Shown here in pieces: positions 1 through 8,747 of a stretch of DNA of 51,800 bases (positions are counted from its first letter, which is position 1; every line of letters begins with the position of its first letter). The notes beneath the pieces are model-generated. The model made no database searches, was not told where the DNA came from, and was given only the letters and a program-made list of their open reading frames with translations. Where the stretch lies: contig JAAYDY010000118.1 of the NCBI GenBank assembly GCA_012729015.1, positions 1 through 51,800 on the forward strand, written 5' to 3'. This stretch comes from Phycisphaerae bacterium (GTDB taxonomy: Bacteria > Planctomycetota > Phycisphaerae > FEN-1346 > JAACEH01). A program made the position numbers and the translations under genes.

Positions 1-1141
<1,141 letters not shown>

Positions 1142-1304
1142 GAATCCTTGTATCGCAGGCATTACTCATCGTGATCAGGTCACAAGAGTAAGGCCCGGCT
1201 TTTGCCTCATTGCTGTAGCCCCACCGAAGCGGGGACAGCCTTGGTGCCGCGCCGACCGTTACGTCGGCTTGGCCACACTCTTGTGCTCTCACACTGCTGC
1301 CTAA

Positions 1305-1317
1305 TTGTCAAAGAACG
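1305..1317 (-). promoter_or_regulatory. boxA-like antitermination element in the rRNA leader
   Basis: Read on the minus strand this is CGTTCTTTGACAA, similar to the boxA elements found in bacterial rRNA leaders. It lies between the predicted promoter and the 16S 5' end, where such an element is expected to recruit Nus factors. Just upstream in the transcript, 1321-1344 can form a hairpin (CTATGGG / CCCATAG). The assignment rests on motif and position only. Confidence 0.5.
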
Positions 1318-1356
1318 AGGCTATGGGCTGAACCGCCCCCATAGCCGAGACACGAG

Positions 1357-1384
1357 ATCATACCAGACTCGGCCATTGTGTCAA
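1357..1384 (-). promoter_or_regulatory. Sigma-70-type rRNA promoter
   Basis: On the minus strand a perfect -35 TTGACA (1384-1379) is followed after 16 nt by TATGAT (1362-1357). It reads toward the 16S gene, whose mature 5' end is about 210 nt downstream. The long leader with a boxA-like element is typical of rRNA operons. No second promoter of similar quality was seen, and the next gene leftward-reading into the region ends at 1668. Confidence 0.75.
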
Positions 1385-1667
1385 CGCCAAAATCCGCGTT
1401 AACAACCCGAATTTTCACTTTTTTGGACAACCCCCAGTCGAGTTGATCCCTGGAGGCCACCTCGTGATGGCTTGCTCGTGCCTCCACTTCAGAACCACAG
1501 TATACCGCGCCCCGGAACACTGTCAACAGCATTTACAGCAAAAAAAACGCACTTCGCAATCGCCCTGCTCTTCCCGCCGGCCCTCTCGCCAGTGGCCCAC
1601 ATTATCAACGCCCGAGGCCGTCCGCGGCTTCCCCACCAGGCGTCTGCATGACAGCACATTCCACCCA

Positions 1668-2915
1668 TCAGCGCGCCAATACCAGAGAGCATACGTGCCC
1701 CCCGAACCCGGCGGACCACTTCAGCAGGCGTCGCACTGGACGGCCATCGGAGAAACGCCGCTCGCTCGCCGCCTCGCCGTCGCCATCCACACGCACCGCA
1801 TGCATCGCGATATGCCGGCCCGTGACACACAGCACGCGAATCGCTATGGCCGTCTCGACGGCACAGGCCGCCCCCAGCAGGTGGCCGTGCAGATGCTTCG
1901 TGGCCAGGACCGGCAGCACGCCGCCGGCCCATGGCCCCCCAAGGCGATCGAGGGCCCGGGCCTCGTTCAGGTCGCCGTCGCGCGTCGCAGTGCCGTGAAC
2001 AGCCACCAGGTCGAGCTGCGACACGTCGAGGCCGGCTCGTTGCAGAGATGTCGTGGCCACATGTGCCAATGCGTGGCCGTCAGTGGGCATGGCCATCAGG
2101 CCTGCCGCCGTCGCGCCTGTCGCCGCAGCACACAGCCTCGCCGGAACGGGCAAGGCCAGCCTCTCGGCCAGCGACGGGGCCATCAGGACAAAGCAGGCGG
2201 CACCTTCGCCCATGTAGAATCCGCAGCGGTCGCGACTGAACGGCCCACCGCGAGGCCGGCCGTCGTCGCCGCACGGAGCCAGCAGCCCGAGCCTGGCATA
2301 CGACGCAAGGACCAGCGGCTGAAGCGACGCGTCGGCGGCGCCGCAGACGACGGCATCGGCGCGGCCGTCGAGGATCATCGCCCGGGCCGCAGCCATGGTG
2401 TAGCCGCCCGAGGCGCATGCGGCGGCGGTCGCCACAGCCGGGCCGCGAAGGCCGAACCGCAGGGCAATGGCGCGTGCCGCCGCGGCCGGATCGACCGATG
2501 CGATCCATGGCCCGCTGCCGGATCGTGCCTGCCTGACGGCGGGAAGGATGTCGCGCCGCAGAAGATCGAGCCCGCCTTTGGAAACGGTGAATACGGTAGC
2601 GATGCGGCCGGGATCAACGTGGGACAGAAGCGATTCGACCAGGGGCGACGCCCCTGCCCTGCCCTGTGGTGAAGCCAAGGCGTGTTCGGCGGCGCGGAGC
2701 GCCAGGGTGACTGCTCTGTCCTCGCCCGGGTGCGACGGCACAAGCTCCGGGGGCACGGCTGCCACGACATAGCGTGGGTCCTCGGACCACGGTGCCGCGC
2801 AGATTTCGCCGGCCAGCACGCGGTCGAGGGCGTCGGCCCCCTCGCCGTGCGGGAGGACGCACCCCATGCCGACAATGGCTACGTCGGTGGACATGTCGAT
2901 TCCGAGAGAAGGCAT
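1668..2915 (-). CDS. Beta-ketoacyl-ACP synthase II-type ketosynthase
   Basis: A thiolase-fold condensing enzyme of 415 residues, close to the usual KAS I/II length. The Cys-His-His triad is visible: Cys167 in TAAACASGG, His307 in VHGTATRDGD, and His345 in the KHLHGHLLGAA block. Such enzymes extend acyl-ACP with malonyl-ACP by decarboxylative Claisen condensation in the cytoplasm. Its start codon abuts the stop of bioB on the same strand, so the two genes are probably one transcription unit. That suggests a role in making the pimeloyl precursor or another biotin-linked acyl chain, but this is inference. An alternative start is MSTDVAIVG at 2894, which fits the family N-terminus better. The protein could equally be a general FabF paralogue. 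Confidence 0.85.
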   Translation of the reverse strand: MPSLGIDMSTDVAIVGMGCVLPHGEGADALDRVLAGEICAAPWSEDPRYVVAAVPPELVPSHPGEDRAVTLALRAAEHALASPQGRAGASPLVESLLSHVDPGRIATVFTVSKGGLDLLRRDILPAVRQARSGSGPWIASVDPAAAARAIALRFGLRGPAVATAAACASGGYTMAAARAMILDGRADAVVCGAADASLQPLVLASYARLGLLAPCGDDGRPRGGPFSRDRCGFYMGEGAACFVLMAPSLAERLALPVPARLCAAATGATAAGLMAMPTDGHALAHVATTSLQRAGLDVSQLDLVAVHGTATRDGDLNEARALDRLGGPWAGGVLPVLATKHLHGHLLGAACAVETAIAIRVLCVTGRHIAMHAVRVDGDGEAASERRFSDGRPVRRLLKWSAGFGGHVCSLVLAR

Positions 2916-3932
2916 TCAGCCGCAGCCGCCGGGAGCCGCCGGCCGAGCGGCGCTCAGGCCCAGCGACGCCACCATGGCCAGATCCTCGGCGGCCGGCCGG
3001 CCTCGCGTGGTCAGGTAGTTTCCAATCAGGCACCCGTCGGCGCCAGCGGCGAACATGCGCGACTGAAGGCTGCCCAGGTTCACTTCGCGGCCGCCGGCCA
3101 CCTTGAGACAGCGTGTCGGAAGAACGAAACGCATCATCGCGATGATCGCCAGACACTGTTCGGGCGACAGTCGCGCCGCTCCGGCCAGAGGCGTGCCCGG
3201 GATAGGATTCAGGAAGTTGATGGGCGTCACGTCGGCGTCAAGCTCACGCACAGCCAGGGCCAGGTCCACGCGGTCCTCGTCCGATTCCCCGATGCCGAAC
3301 AGCCCGCCGCAACAGAGCTGCATGCCGGCGGCCTTGACCCGGCGGGCGGTGGCGACACGGTCGTCGTAGTGGTGGGTCGTAACGACGCGTGGGAAGTGGC
3401 GTCGGGACGTTTCGAGATTGTGGTTGTATCGCCGGCATCCGGCGTCGGCCAGTTGGGCCGCAGCGGCGTCGTCCAGCATGCCCAGGCTGGCACACGGGTC
3501 GATGCCGACGTCGTCTCGCATGCGCTGGATGACCCTGCACAGGCGCGACAAGTCCGCGGCCGTCGGTGTCGCGCCGCTGGTGACGAGCCCGAAGCAGACA
3601 GCCCCGTCGTCGCGGGCTCGCCGGGCCTGGTCGAGCAAGGCGGCCTCGTCCAGAAGGCCGTGGGTGGCGATGCCCGTGGCGTGGCGGGCCGCCTGGCTGC
3701 ACCAGCGGCAGTCTTCGGAGCAATGCCCTGCCTTGGCCGCCACGATGCCGCACAGTTGCACGACGTTGCCGCAATGCGCGCGACGGATGCGTTCGGCCGC
3801 CTCGATCAGGGCGTCCGGACGATCACGACCGAGAGCGACCAGTTCGAGTGCCTCGTCGCGCGACAGGCCGCGACCGGCCACAGGACCGGTGGCGAGATCG
3901 GATATTCGCTGTGCAGTGTCGTCCCTGGCCAT
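2916..3932 (-). CDS. bioB: Biotin synthase (radical SAM)
   Basis: BioB inserts sulfur into dethiobiotin, using SAM and two iron-sulfur clusters. The radical-SAM cluster motif is Cys71-x3-Cys75-x2-Cys78 (GHCSEDCRWC). Downstream are the family signatures YNHNLET, GGLFGIGE and NFLNPIPGTPL, and a C-terminal SLQSRMFAAGADGCLIGNYLTT segment. I chose the ATG at 3932 (MARDDTAQRI), giving 338 residues, the usual BioB length. An in-frame extension to 4049 exists but is Arg-rich and unlike the family. The gene is followed directly by the ketosynthase. No bioF, bioA or bioD is in the window. Confidence 0.93.
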   Translation of the reverse strand: MARDDTAQRISDLATGPVAGRGLSRDEALELVALGRDRPDALIEAAERIRRAHCGNVVQLCGIVAAKAGHCSEDCRWCSQAARHATGIATHGLLDEAALLDQARRARDDGAVCFGLVTSGATPTAADLSRLCRVIQRMRDDVGIDPCASLGMLDDAAAAQLADAGCRRYNHNLETSRRHFPRVVTTHHYDDRVATARRVKAAGMQLCCGGLFGIGESDEDRVDLALAVRELDADVTPINFLNPIPGTPLAGAARLSPEQCLAIIAMMRFVLPTRCLKVAGGREVNLGSLQSRMFAAGADGCLIGNYLTTRGRPAAEDLAMVASLGLSAARPAAPGGCG

Positions 3933-4080
3933 GCGTGCGTGGTCCCCGGATAAGCGCTCGGCAGGCCTCAGGGAGACCTGCCGCCGGCGCCGACTGATTG
4001 GAGTGTGCCGCCTGCCCGACTGGCGTACCGACAGAGCCACGGGCCCCATACGGCCACCGCCCGGCAGCCCCGCCGCGACG

Positions 4081-4419
4081 TTACCGCTTCGGGTGCTGGA
4101 AGAGGCGGGCCAGGTCGATCGTGGTCCCCATCTTCGTGAAATCCTTCTTGCCCGGCTCCATCAGATAGAAGCACATCTTGTTGGAGGCGGTGTCGATAAC
4201 GGCCACGCCGCCGCGGCTGTCACTGACCTGAATCGTGCAGGCCTTGAAGAAGCCTGCGGCGTCGGTGGTGCTGCCGGCATAGGCGGCGCGATTCAGCAGC
4301 CCGGCCATGTCGGTCGTCGCCGGAGCCTGGGACCGCGACGCGGACATTGTCACCACCACGGCCAGCAGAACGACGTTCAGCACGACTACACAGGAAAGGA
4401 TGAAGTCCTTGGTCTTCAT
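4081..4419 (-). CDS. Small membrane-anchored protein, paralogue of the 4492-4779 gene
   Basis: A 112-residue protein with an N-terminal hydrophobic segment (residues about 7-25, FILSCVVVLNVVLLAVVV) acting as signal anchor, then a short extracytoplasmic domain. Its C-terminal half (VIDTASNKMCFYLMEPGKK..., TTIDLARLF) aligns with IIDTTTQRMLFFQYDNTAK..., SQADLKKDF in the neighbouring 95-residue protein. The two are therefore tandem paralogues. The ATG is preceded by AAGGAG at good spacing. I do not recognise the family. The gene lies in a leftward series with bioB and may share its transcript (148 nt gap). Confidence 0.75.
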   Translation of the reverse strand: MKTKDFILSCVVVLNVVLLAVVVTMSASRSQAPATTDMAGLLNRAAYAGSTTDAAGFFKACTIQVSDSRGGVAVIDTASNKMCFYLMEPGKKDFTKMGTTIDLARLFQHPKR

Positions 4420-4491
4420 GGAAAAGTCTCCTTGACGTATCTGGTTGCCCCGAGAGAACCGACTCGAACAAGACTGACACCTGCCGCGCGA

Positions 4492-4779
4492 TCACTCGAC
4501 GGGCCGTTCGAAGTCCTTCTTCAGGTCGGCCTGGCTGCCCCTGAGCGGCGTCAGTTCCTTGGCGGTGTTGTCGTACTGGAAGAAGAGCATGCGCTGGGTC
4601 GTGGTGTCGATGATGCACAGCGCGTCGATGCCGCCGGAGGTTTCGGCCGGCACCATGACGTAGTCGGCAAATCGGCCGGCCTGGGCCTTGGCCTCGTGGC
4701 CCGGCCCCATCTGCGCGACGACCCCCGCCAGGATCAGGGCGGTTACGGTCAGGAAGCAGATCGCTAACGTTTTACCCAT
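4492..4779 (-). CDS. Small secreted or membrane-anchored protein of unknown function
   Basis: A 95-residue protein with an N-terminal hydrophobic segment (about residues 4-22, TLAICFLTVTALILAGVVA) and a small soluble domain containing IIDTTTQRMLFFQYD. It resembles the product of the next gene (4081-4419). A clear AAAGGAG lies 8 nt before the ATG. The conserved core of the pair is I/V-I-D-T-x5-M-x-F-Y/F, with a Lys-rich stretch after it. No function can be named. It is flanked on both sides by other small exported proteins on the same strand. Confidence 0.72.
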   Translation of the reverse strand: MGKTLAICFLTVTALILAGVVAQMGPGHEAKAQAGRFADYVMVPAETSGGIDALCIIDTTTQRMLFFQYDNTAKELTPLRGSQADLKKDFERPVE

Positions 4780-4868
4780 TGTTCAGGCTCCTTTCTCATG
4801 GTCACTGTGTCGCCCGCGTCCTTGTGGACCGGCGGGACGAGTGCGTTATTCGAGGAATTGCGGCCGAG

Positions 4869-5069
4869 TCAGCGGTTGCTCCGCTTGAGGAACCCCGCGG
4901 CCAGCAACAAGGCCACCAGAACCACAACGAGCGTAGAGGCCACGTACGGGCCGCTGGGTGCCGTTTCGACCAATCCGGCCACATCCGAGTTGCCGGCAGC
5001 CATGGCGGCCGACACAGGCACCGCCGCAGCCACCAGAACGCCGACGCCCCCTGCCTTCCACCACTTCAT
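4869..5069 (-). CDS. Small double-hydrophobic membrane protein
   Basis: A 66-residue protein starting MKWWKAGG. It has a signal-peptide-like N-terminus ending in SAAMAA, a short polar stretch, a C-terminal transmembrane helix (about residues 45-60, ASTLVVVLVALLLAAGFL) and a basic tail KRSNR. I chose the ATG at 5069 because GGAGG lies at proper distance; in-frame starts at 5078 and 5087 would overlap that site. It is the first of three small leftward exported-protein genes and may form a membrane complex with them. Family not recognised. Confidence 0.6.
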   Translation of the reverse strand: MKWWKAGGVGVLVAAAVPVSAAMAAGNSDVAGLVETAPSGPYVASTLVVVLVALLLAAGFLKRSNR

Positions 5070-5098
5070 GCCCTTCATCCTCCGCAACTGAACAGTCA

Positions 5099-5124
5099 GA
5101 GTGTCCGTGTTCTAAACGACACTC
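5099..5124. repeat. 7-bp inverted repeat in the 5' leader of the small-protein operon
   Basis: GAGTGTC (5099-5105) and GACACTC (5118-5124) form a perfect inverted repeat with a 12-nt spacer. It lies about 30 nt upstream of the start at 5069. It could be an operator or an RNA hairpin in the leader. No convincing -35/-10 pair was found next to it. Confidence 0.4.
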
Positions 5125-5776
5125 AGCCATCGCACTGACACGAACGCCACAATCCACTGCCCCTGAATCCGTTACGGCAACGCAGCCACGTTGACCATCT
5201 TGACGCTCGGGAATCCACAACCGTTTCCACCACCCTGCGGCCCTGGGAACAACGTCATGGGTGGCATGTCAAGGAAACGCGGGCACAATCCCCGCGACAA
5301 GGTAAGCGTACGCGATGACAGACACGAGGCCGAAGAAACCATACCCGACGTTTCCGCTCACGCCCCACAAATCAGGCTCTTGGTGCCAAACGATTCCGGG
5401 CAGACTGCACTACTTCGGCCCCCCGAATGACCAGGACGCCGCGATCAGAAACTATCGCCAGAACGCCCCTTATCTTCACGCGGGTCGCACGCCGCAGGCG
5501 AGTATACAACCCGCCGAGTGACTCGTCAAGGATGTCTGTGGCGCCGAAGTCTGTGACGCCGGGGCATTAGCGTTTCGGGGTAAGCAGGGGCAGAACGCCC
5601 TTGCCACTCATGGGCAAGATACGCATGCCACGGTGCGGCCCCCACGACGTTGATGTACCCCCCGGGTTCACACGGCGCTGGCGGGACACAGGCGGGTGTA
5701 CAATGCTGGATGTGGGCGCGCGGTGGTCGCGGGCGAACGGCCAGCGGCAGCGAGCCACCCAGAAGGGAGACGCATT
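5125..5776. other. Intergenic region without a convincing gene
   Basis: About 650 bp between the leftward small-protein operon and the rightward GlsB-type gene. Short open frames exist but lack good start signals and protein-like composition. A TACAAT at 5699-5704 might be the -10 of the next gene, but no matching -35 was found. No tRNA or recognisable RNA was seen. Confidence 0.5.
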
Positions 5777-6034
5777 ATGGGCATTCTCTCGTGGATCGTC
5801 TTTGGACTGATTGCCGGATGGATTGCCAAGCTTATCATGCCCGGCAAGGTGGCGGGCGGGGTCATCGTGACAATCCTTCTGGGGATTGTCGGCGCCGTGG
5901 TTGGCGGGTTCATCGGGACCCTGTTGGGCTTCGGTGACATTTCCGGATTCGACCTGCGAAGCATGGCCCTGGCCGTTGGCGGCGGCGTTCTCGTGTTGTT
6001 TCTGTTCGGCCTTATCTTCAAACGGCGCGGATGA
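5777..6034 (+). CDS. GlsB/YeaQ/YmgE-family stress membrane protein
   Basis: An 85-residue, almost wholly hydrophobic protein with three predicted membrane helices. The Gly-rich family pattern is clear: the N-terminal helix IVFGLIAGWIAKLIMPG, then the GGVIVTILLGIVGAVVGGFIG hairpin and a C-terminal helix ending in a basic tail KRRG. Members were once called transglycosylase-associated proteins and are induced by acid or general stress in other bacteria; their biochemical role is unsettled. GGGAG precedes the ATG at 5777. An upstream in-frame GTG (5696) would add a non-hydrophobic extension and is rejected. The gene appears monocistronic. Confidence 0.9.
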   Translation: MGILSWIVFGLIAGWIAKLIMPGKVAGGVIVTILLGIVGAVVGGFIGTLLGFGDISGFDLRSMALAVGGGVLVLFLFGLIFKRRG

Positions 6035-6353
6035 GCGGTACAATCGCACCGGTCCGTTGCGTGGGAAACTGCTCCAGGGAGCGGCACACCATGAATGCGA
6101 AACCGCGATGCCTTGGGTTGTTCGGCCGGGTGACTGATCCTTCAGCGGCGCGGCCTCAGCATCCTGTTGAAGACTGAATGGCATGCCTGCCCGCGGGCGT
6201 GGCGGCAGACCCTGCTTCTGCGCGGCGGACGGCAGGAATCCGTGAAACAGCGACCAGGGGCCGGCCGGTCGGTGTTGAACTGACTGCCAACCCGCACCGA
6301 AGCCGCCGTGAGAGCCATGCGGATCCACGCCTCTGCCCCGGAGGAGGACGCTC
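6035..6353. other. Intergenic region, no gene seen
   Basis: A 319-bp gap between the GlsB-type gene and the DUF4838 protein. It holds a GC-rich short palindromic stretch near 6187-6200 and ends with GGAGGA, the ribosome binding site for the next gene at 6354. No promoter of good quality was identified. Confidence 0.5.
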
Positions 6354-8699
6354 ATGCACCGCAACGTCAACGGAATCGCCCGTATGGCTGCCATGGCAAC
6401 CATCGTTCTTGTGTCCATTGCCTGCGCCGCACCGCAGGCGGCGTCGGACACGAGCGGCATCACGTTAGTGGCCGAGGGCAAGGCCCAGTGCGTGATCGTC
6501 ACGGGCGACCTCAGCCCGTCGGAACAGTGGGCCGTCAAGGAGCTTCGGACCTTCCTGAAGGAGATGAGCGGCGCTGAGGTCGAGGCGGTGGGCCTCGACA
6601 AGGCCCCTGCCTCGGGGGCCGTGATCGTGGTCGGGGAGAAGGCGGCGAGGGCTCGCCACGGGGATCTTGACCTGGACTCCCTGGGCGATGAAGGATTCGT
6701 CGTTAAAACAGCCGGAAGCGAGTTGATCGTGGCCGGCAGCCCGAAGCGCGGCACCCTGTACGGCGTCTACACGCTGCTGGAGAGCCTGGGTTGCCGGTGG
6801 TGGTCGCCGACGGAGAGCCACGTCCCCCGGCTGCCGACGATCGTGGCGCCGGCGACGGACCGTCGCGAGGTGCCGCACCTGGAGTACCGCGAAACGATGT
6901 ACGGGGAGATATGGAACGACGCCGGACGCCTGTGGTGCGCTCGGAACAAGGTCAACGGCATGGGCGGCGACGCCATGCCCGAGGAATGGGGCGGCAGCTA
7001 CAGCGTGGCCGGCACCCGCAGCCACAACACGATCGACCTGGTGGCCGAGAGCGTCGGCGGCCAGGAGAACATGAAGGAGGAGATGTGGTCCCTGGCCAGA
7101 GAGCGTCGCAGCGGCCAGACCAAGCGCGTGCGAACGGAGATCTGCTTCACGAATCCGGAGAATCGCGCGGCCATTCTCAAGAGTCTGGTCAAGACGTATC
7201 GAGCCCATCCCACCACCAAATACCTGAGCGTGTCGGCTGAGGACAACAACGACTACTGCCGCTGCCCCGCTTGTGCCGCCCTCTGCGAGCGGGAAGAGTC
7301 CGCCGCCGGCCTGAACATCGACCTGATCAACTACCTGGCCGAAGAGCTGGAGAAGCAGGTGCCGAGGGCTCGCCTGAAGACCAACGCGTATCTGTGGACC
7401 CGCAAGCCGCCGAAGACGATCCGGCCCCGCCATAACGTGCTCATCCAGTTCGCCCCGATCGAGGCCGACTATGCCCATCCTCTGGCCGCGGCGAGCAATC
7501 CGGAGAACAAGGCCATCAAGGACGACATCGAGGGCTGGAGCAGGATCACGAAGAACCTGTTCATCTGGAACTACGTCGGCAACCGGGCCCACTATCTGAT
7601 GCCCGAGCCCGACCTGGACTCAATGGTGTCGAACATCCGCTTCTTCGTCGACAACGGGGCTATCGGCATCGGGGAACAGGGTACCCACGCGGGCGTCGGG
7701 ACCGAATTCGTTTCGTTGCGCATGTGGGTTCTGGCGAAGGCCCTGTGGAGCCCGAAGACAGCCGACAACACGCTCATCGACGAGTTCCTTCCCGGCTTCT
7801 ACGGCCCGGCGGCCCCGGCCATCCGGAAGTACATCGACCTCATGCACGAGTACGGGCGCAAGAACAACTACCACCTCGGCCGCTTCACTCGCATGGCGGC
7901 TCCGTTCCTTCAGCCGTCGATTCTGGCCGAAGCCGAGGCGACGCTCCGCGAGGCCGACCGGGCGGCCGCCGGCGACCCGATCCTTGAGCGGCGCGTCCGC
8001 CATGCCCATCTGCCGCTCTGGTACGTTCTGGCCAAGCGCGGGCCGCAGAGTCCGACCTGGAAGGCCGTCGAGGCGAAGGTCGGAAAGCTCGACTTCGTCG
8101 CTATCGCTGAGGTGAGCAACCAGACGGCCAAGGAATGGCGCATCTATGCCGTGGCCGATCCTGAGGAGTCCGAGCCGTGGTTCCAGTGGCTCACGGACTA
8201 TGCCGCTCTGCTCAAGAGCCGAAGCGCGGTGCTGCCGCCGGAACTCACGGAGGCCGACCTGGCCTCCTGCCGCGTCATCCAGGCCCGTCAGATCGACAGT
8301 TCGCACCTGGAACGCACCGGCCAGTGGATCAGGATGGAGGGGGCCAGCGACGGCTGGGTGCTCAGGGTGATCAAGCCGGGCTGGCTGATCCAGCACACGT
8401 TCAGTCCGTATGACGAATACACTGTGGGCCGCAAGTACGAACTGGCCGTTCGCGTCAAAGGAGGCACGAAGAAGAGCGATGGCACGGGCCTGGTGCTCGG
8501 CCTGTTCGGCGATGCCGTCGGAGGACGGCTTCCGACGAAGGAGGTGCCGGCGAGCGACCTGGACGATGGCCGATTCCACGTTGTCACGTTGGGTCCCTTC
8601 ACCGCAGGCAAGGAACTCACGCTGTACATGGCCATCTCGCGGGACGGCTCAATGCCGGAAGTTTACTTCGACTGCATGTGGCTGAAGAACGTGGATTAG
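6354..8699 (+). CDS. Secreted DUF4838 protein (glucuronidase-like carbohydrate-active protein)
   Basis: A 781-residue protein with an N-terminal signal peptide (hydrophobic about 11-25, cleavage plausible near AAPQAAS). Residues about 35-150 resemble the N-terminal domain of GH67/GH20-type glycosidases (GDLSPSEQWAVKEL..FL..MSG, GVYTLLESLGCRWWSP). A DUF4838 core follows, with AEDNNDYCRCPACAALCEREES and a Trp/His-rich barrel-like part. The C-terminal about 150 residues look like a beta-sandwich carbohydrate-binding domain. DUF4838 proteins are common in Planctomycetes and Lentisphaerae polysaccharide loci. The substrate is unknown. GAGGAGGA precedes the ATG. It probably forms a pair with the downstream hydrolase, 48 nt away. 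Confidence 0.85.
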   Translation: MHRNVNGIARMAAMATIVLVSIACAAPQAASDTSGITLVAEGKAQCVIVTGDLSPSEQWAVKELRTFLKEMSGAEVEAVGLDKAPASGAVIVVGEKAARARHGDLDLDSLGDEGFVVKTAGSELIVAGSPKRGTLYGVYTLLESLGCRWWSPTESHVPRLPTIVAPATDRREVPHLEYRETMYGEIWNDAGRLWCARNKVNGMGGDAMPEEWGGSYSVAGTRSHNTIDLVAESVGGQENMKEEMWSLARERRSGQTKRVRTEICFTNPENRAAILKSLVKTYRAHPTTKYLSVSAEDNNDYCRCPACAALCEREESAAGLNIDLINYLAEELEKQVPRARLKTNAYLWTRKPPKTIRPRHNVLIQFAPIEADYAHPLAAASNPENKAIKDDIEGWSRITKNLFIWNYVGNRAHYLMPEPDLDSMVSNIRFFVDNGAIGIGEQGTHAGVGTEFVSLRMWVLAKALWSPKTADNTLIDEFLPGFYGPAAPAIRKYIDLMHEYGRKNNYHLGRFTRMAAPFLQPSILAEAEATLREADRAAAGDPILERRVRHAHLPLWYVLAKRGPQSPTWKAVEAKVGKLDFVAIAEVSNQTAKEWRIYAVADPEESEPWFQWLTDYAALLKSRSAVLPPELTEADLASCRVIQARQIDSSHLERTGQWIRMEGASDGWVLRVIKPGWLIQHTFSPYDEYTVGRKYELAVRVKGGTKKSDGTGLVLGLFGDAVGGRLPTKEVPASDLDDGRFHVVTLGPFTAGKELTLYMAISRDGSMPEVYFDCMWLKNVD

Positions 8700-8747
8700 C
8701 CGCTGAGGGGGAAGCCTGTCATCGGCGTATCCAGGGGAATCTCGGTG

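Noticed and set aside
5567..6754. A 395-codon open frame on the minus strand
   Set aside because: It overlaps the GlsB-type gene and the start of the DUF4838 gene on the other strand. Composition is typical of antisense reading.
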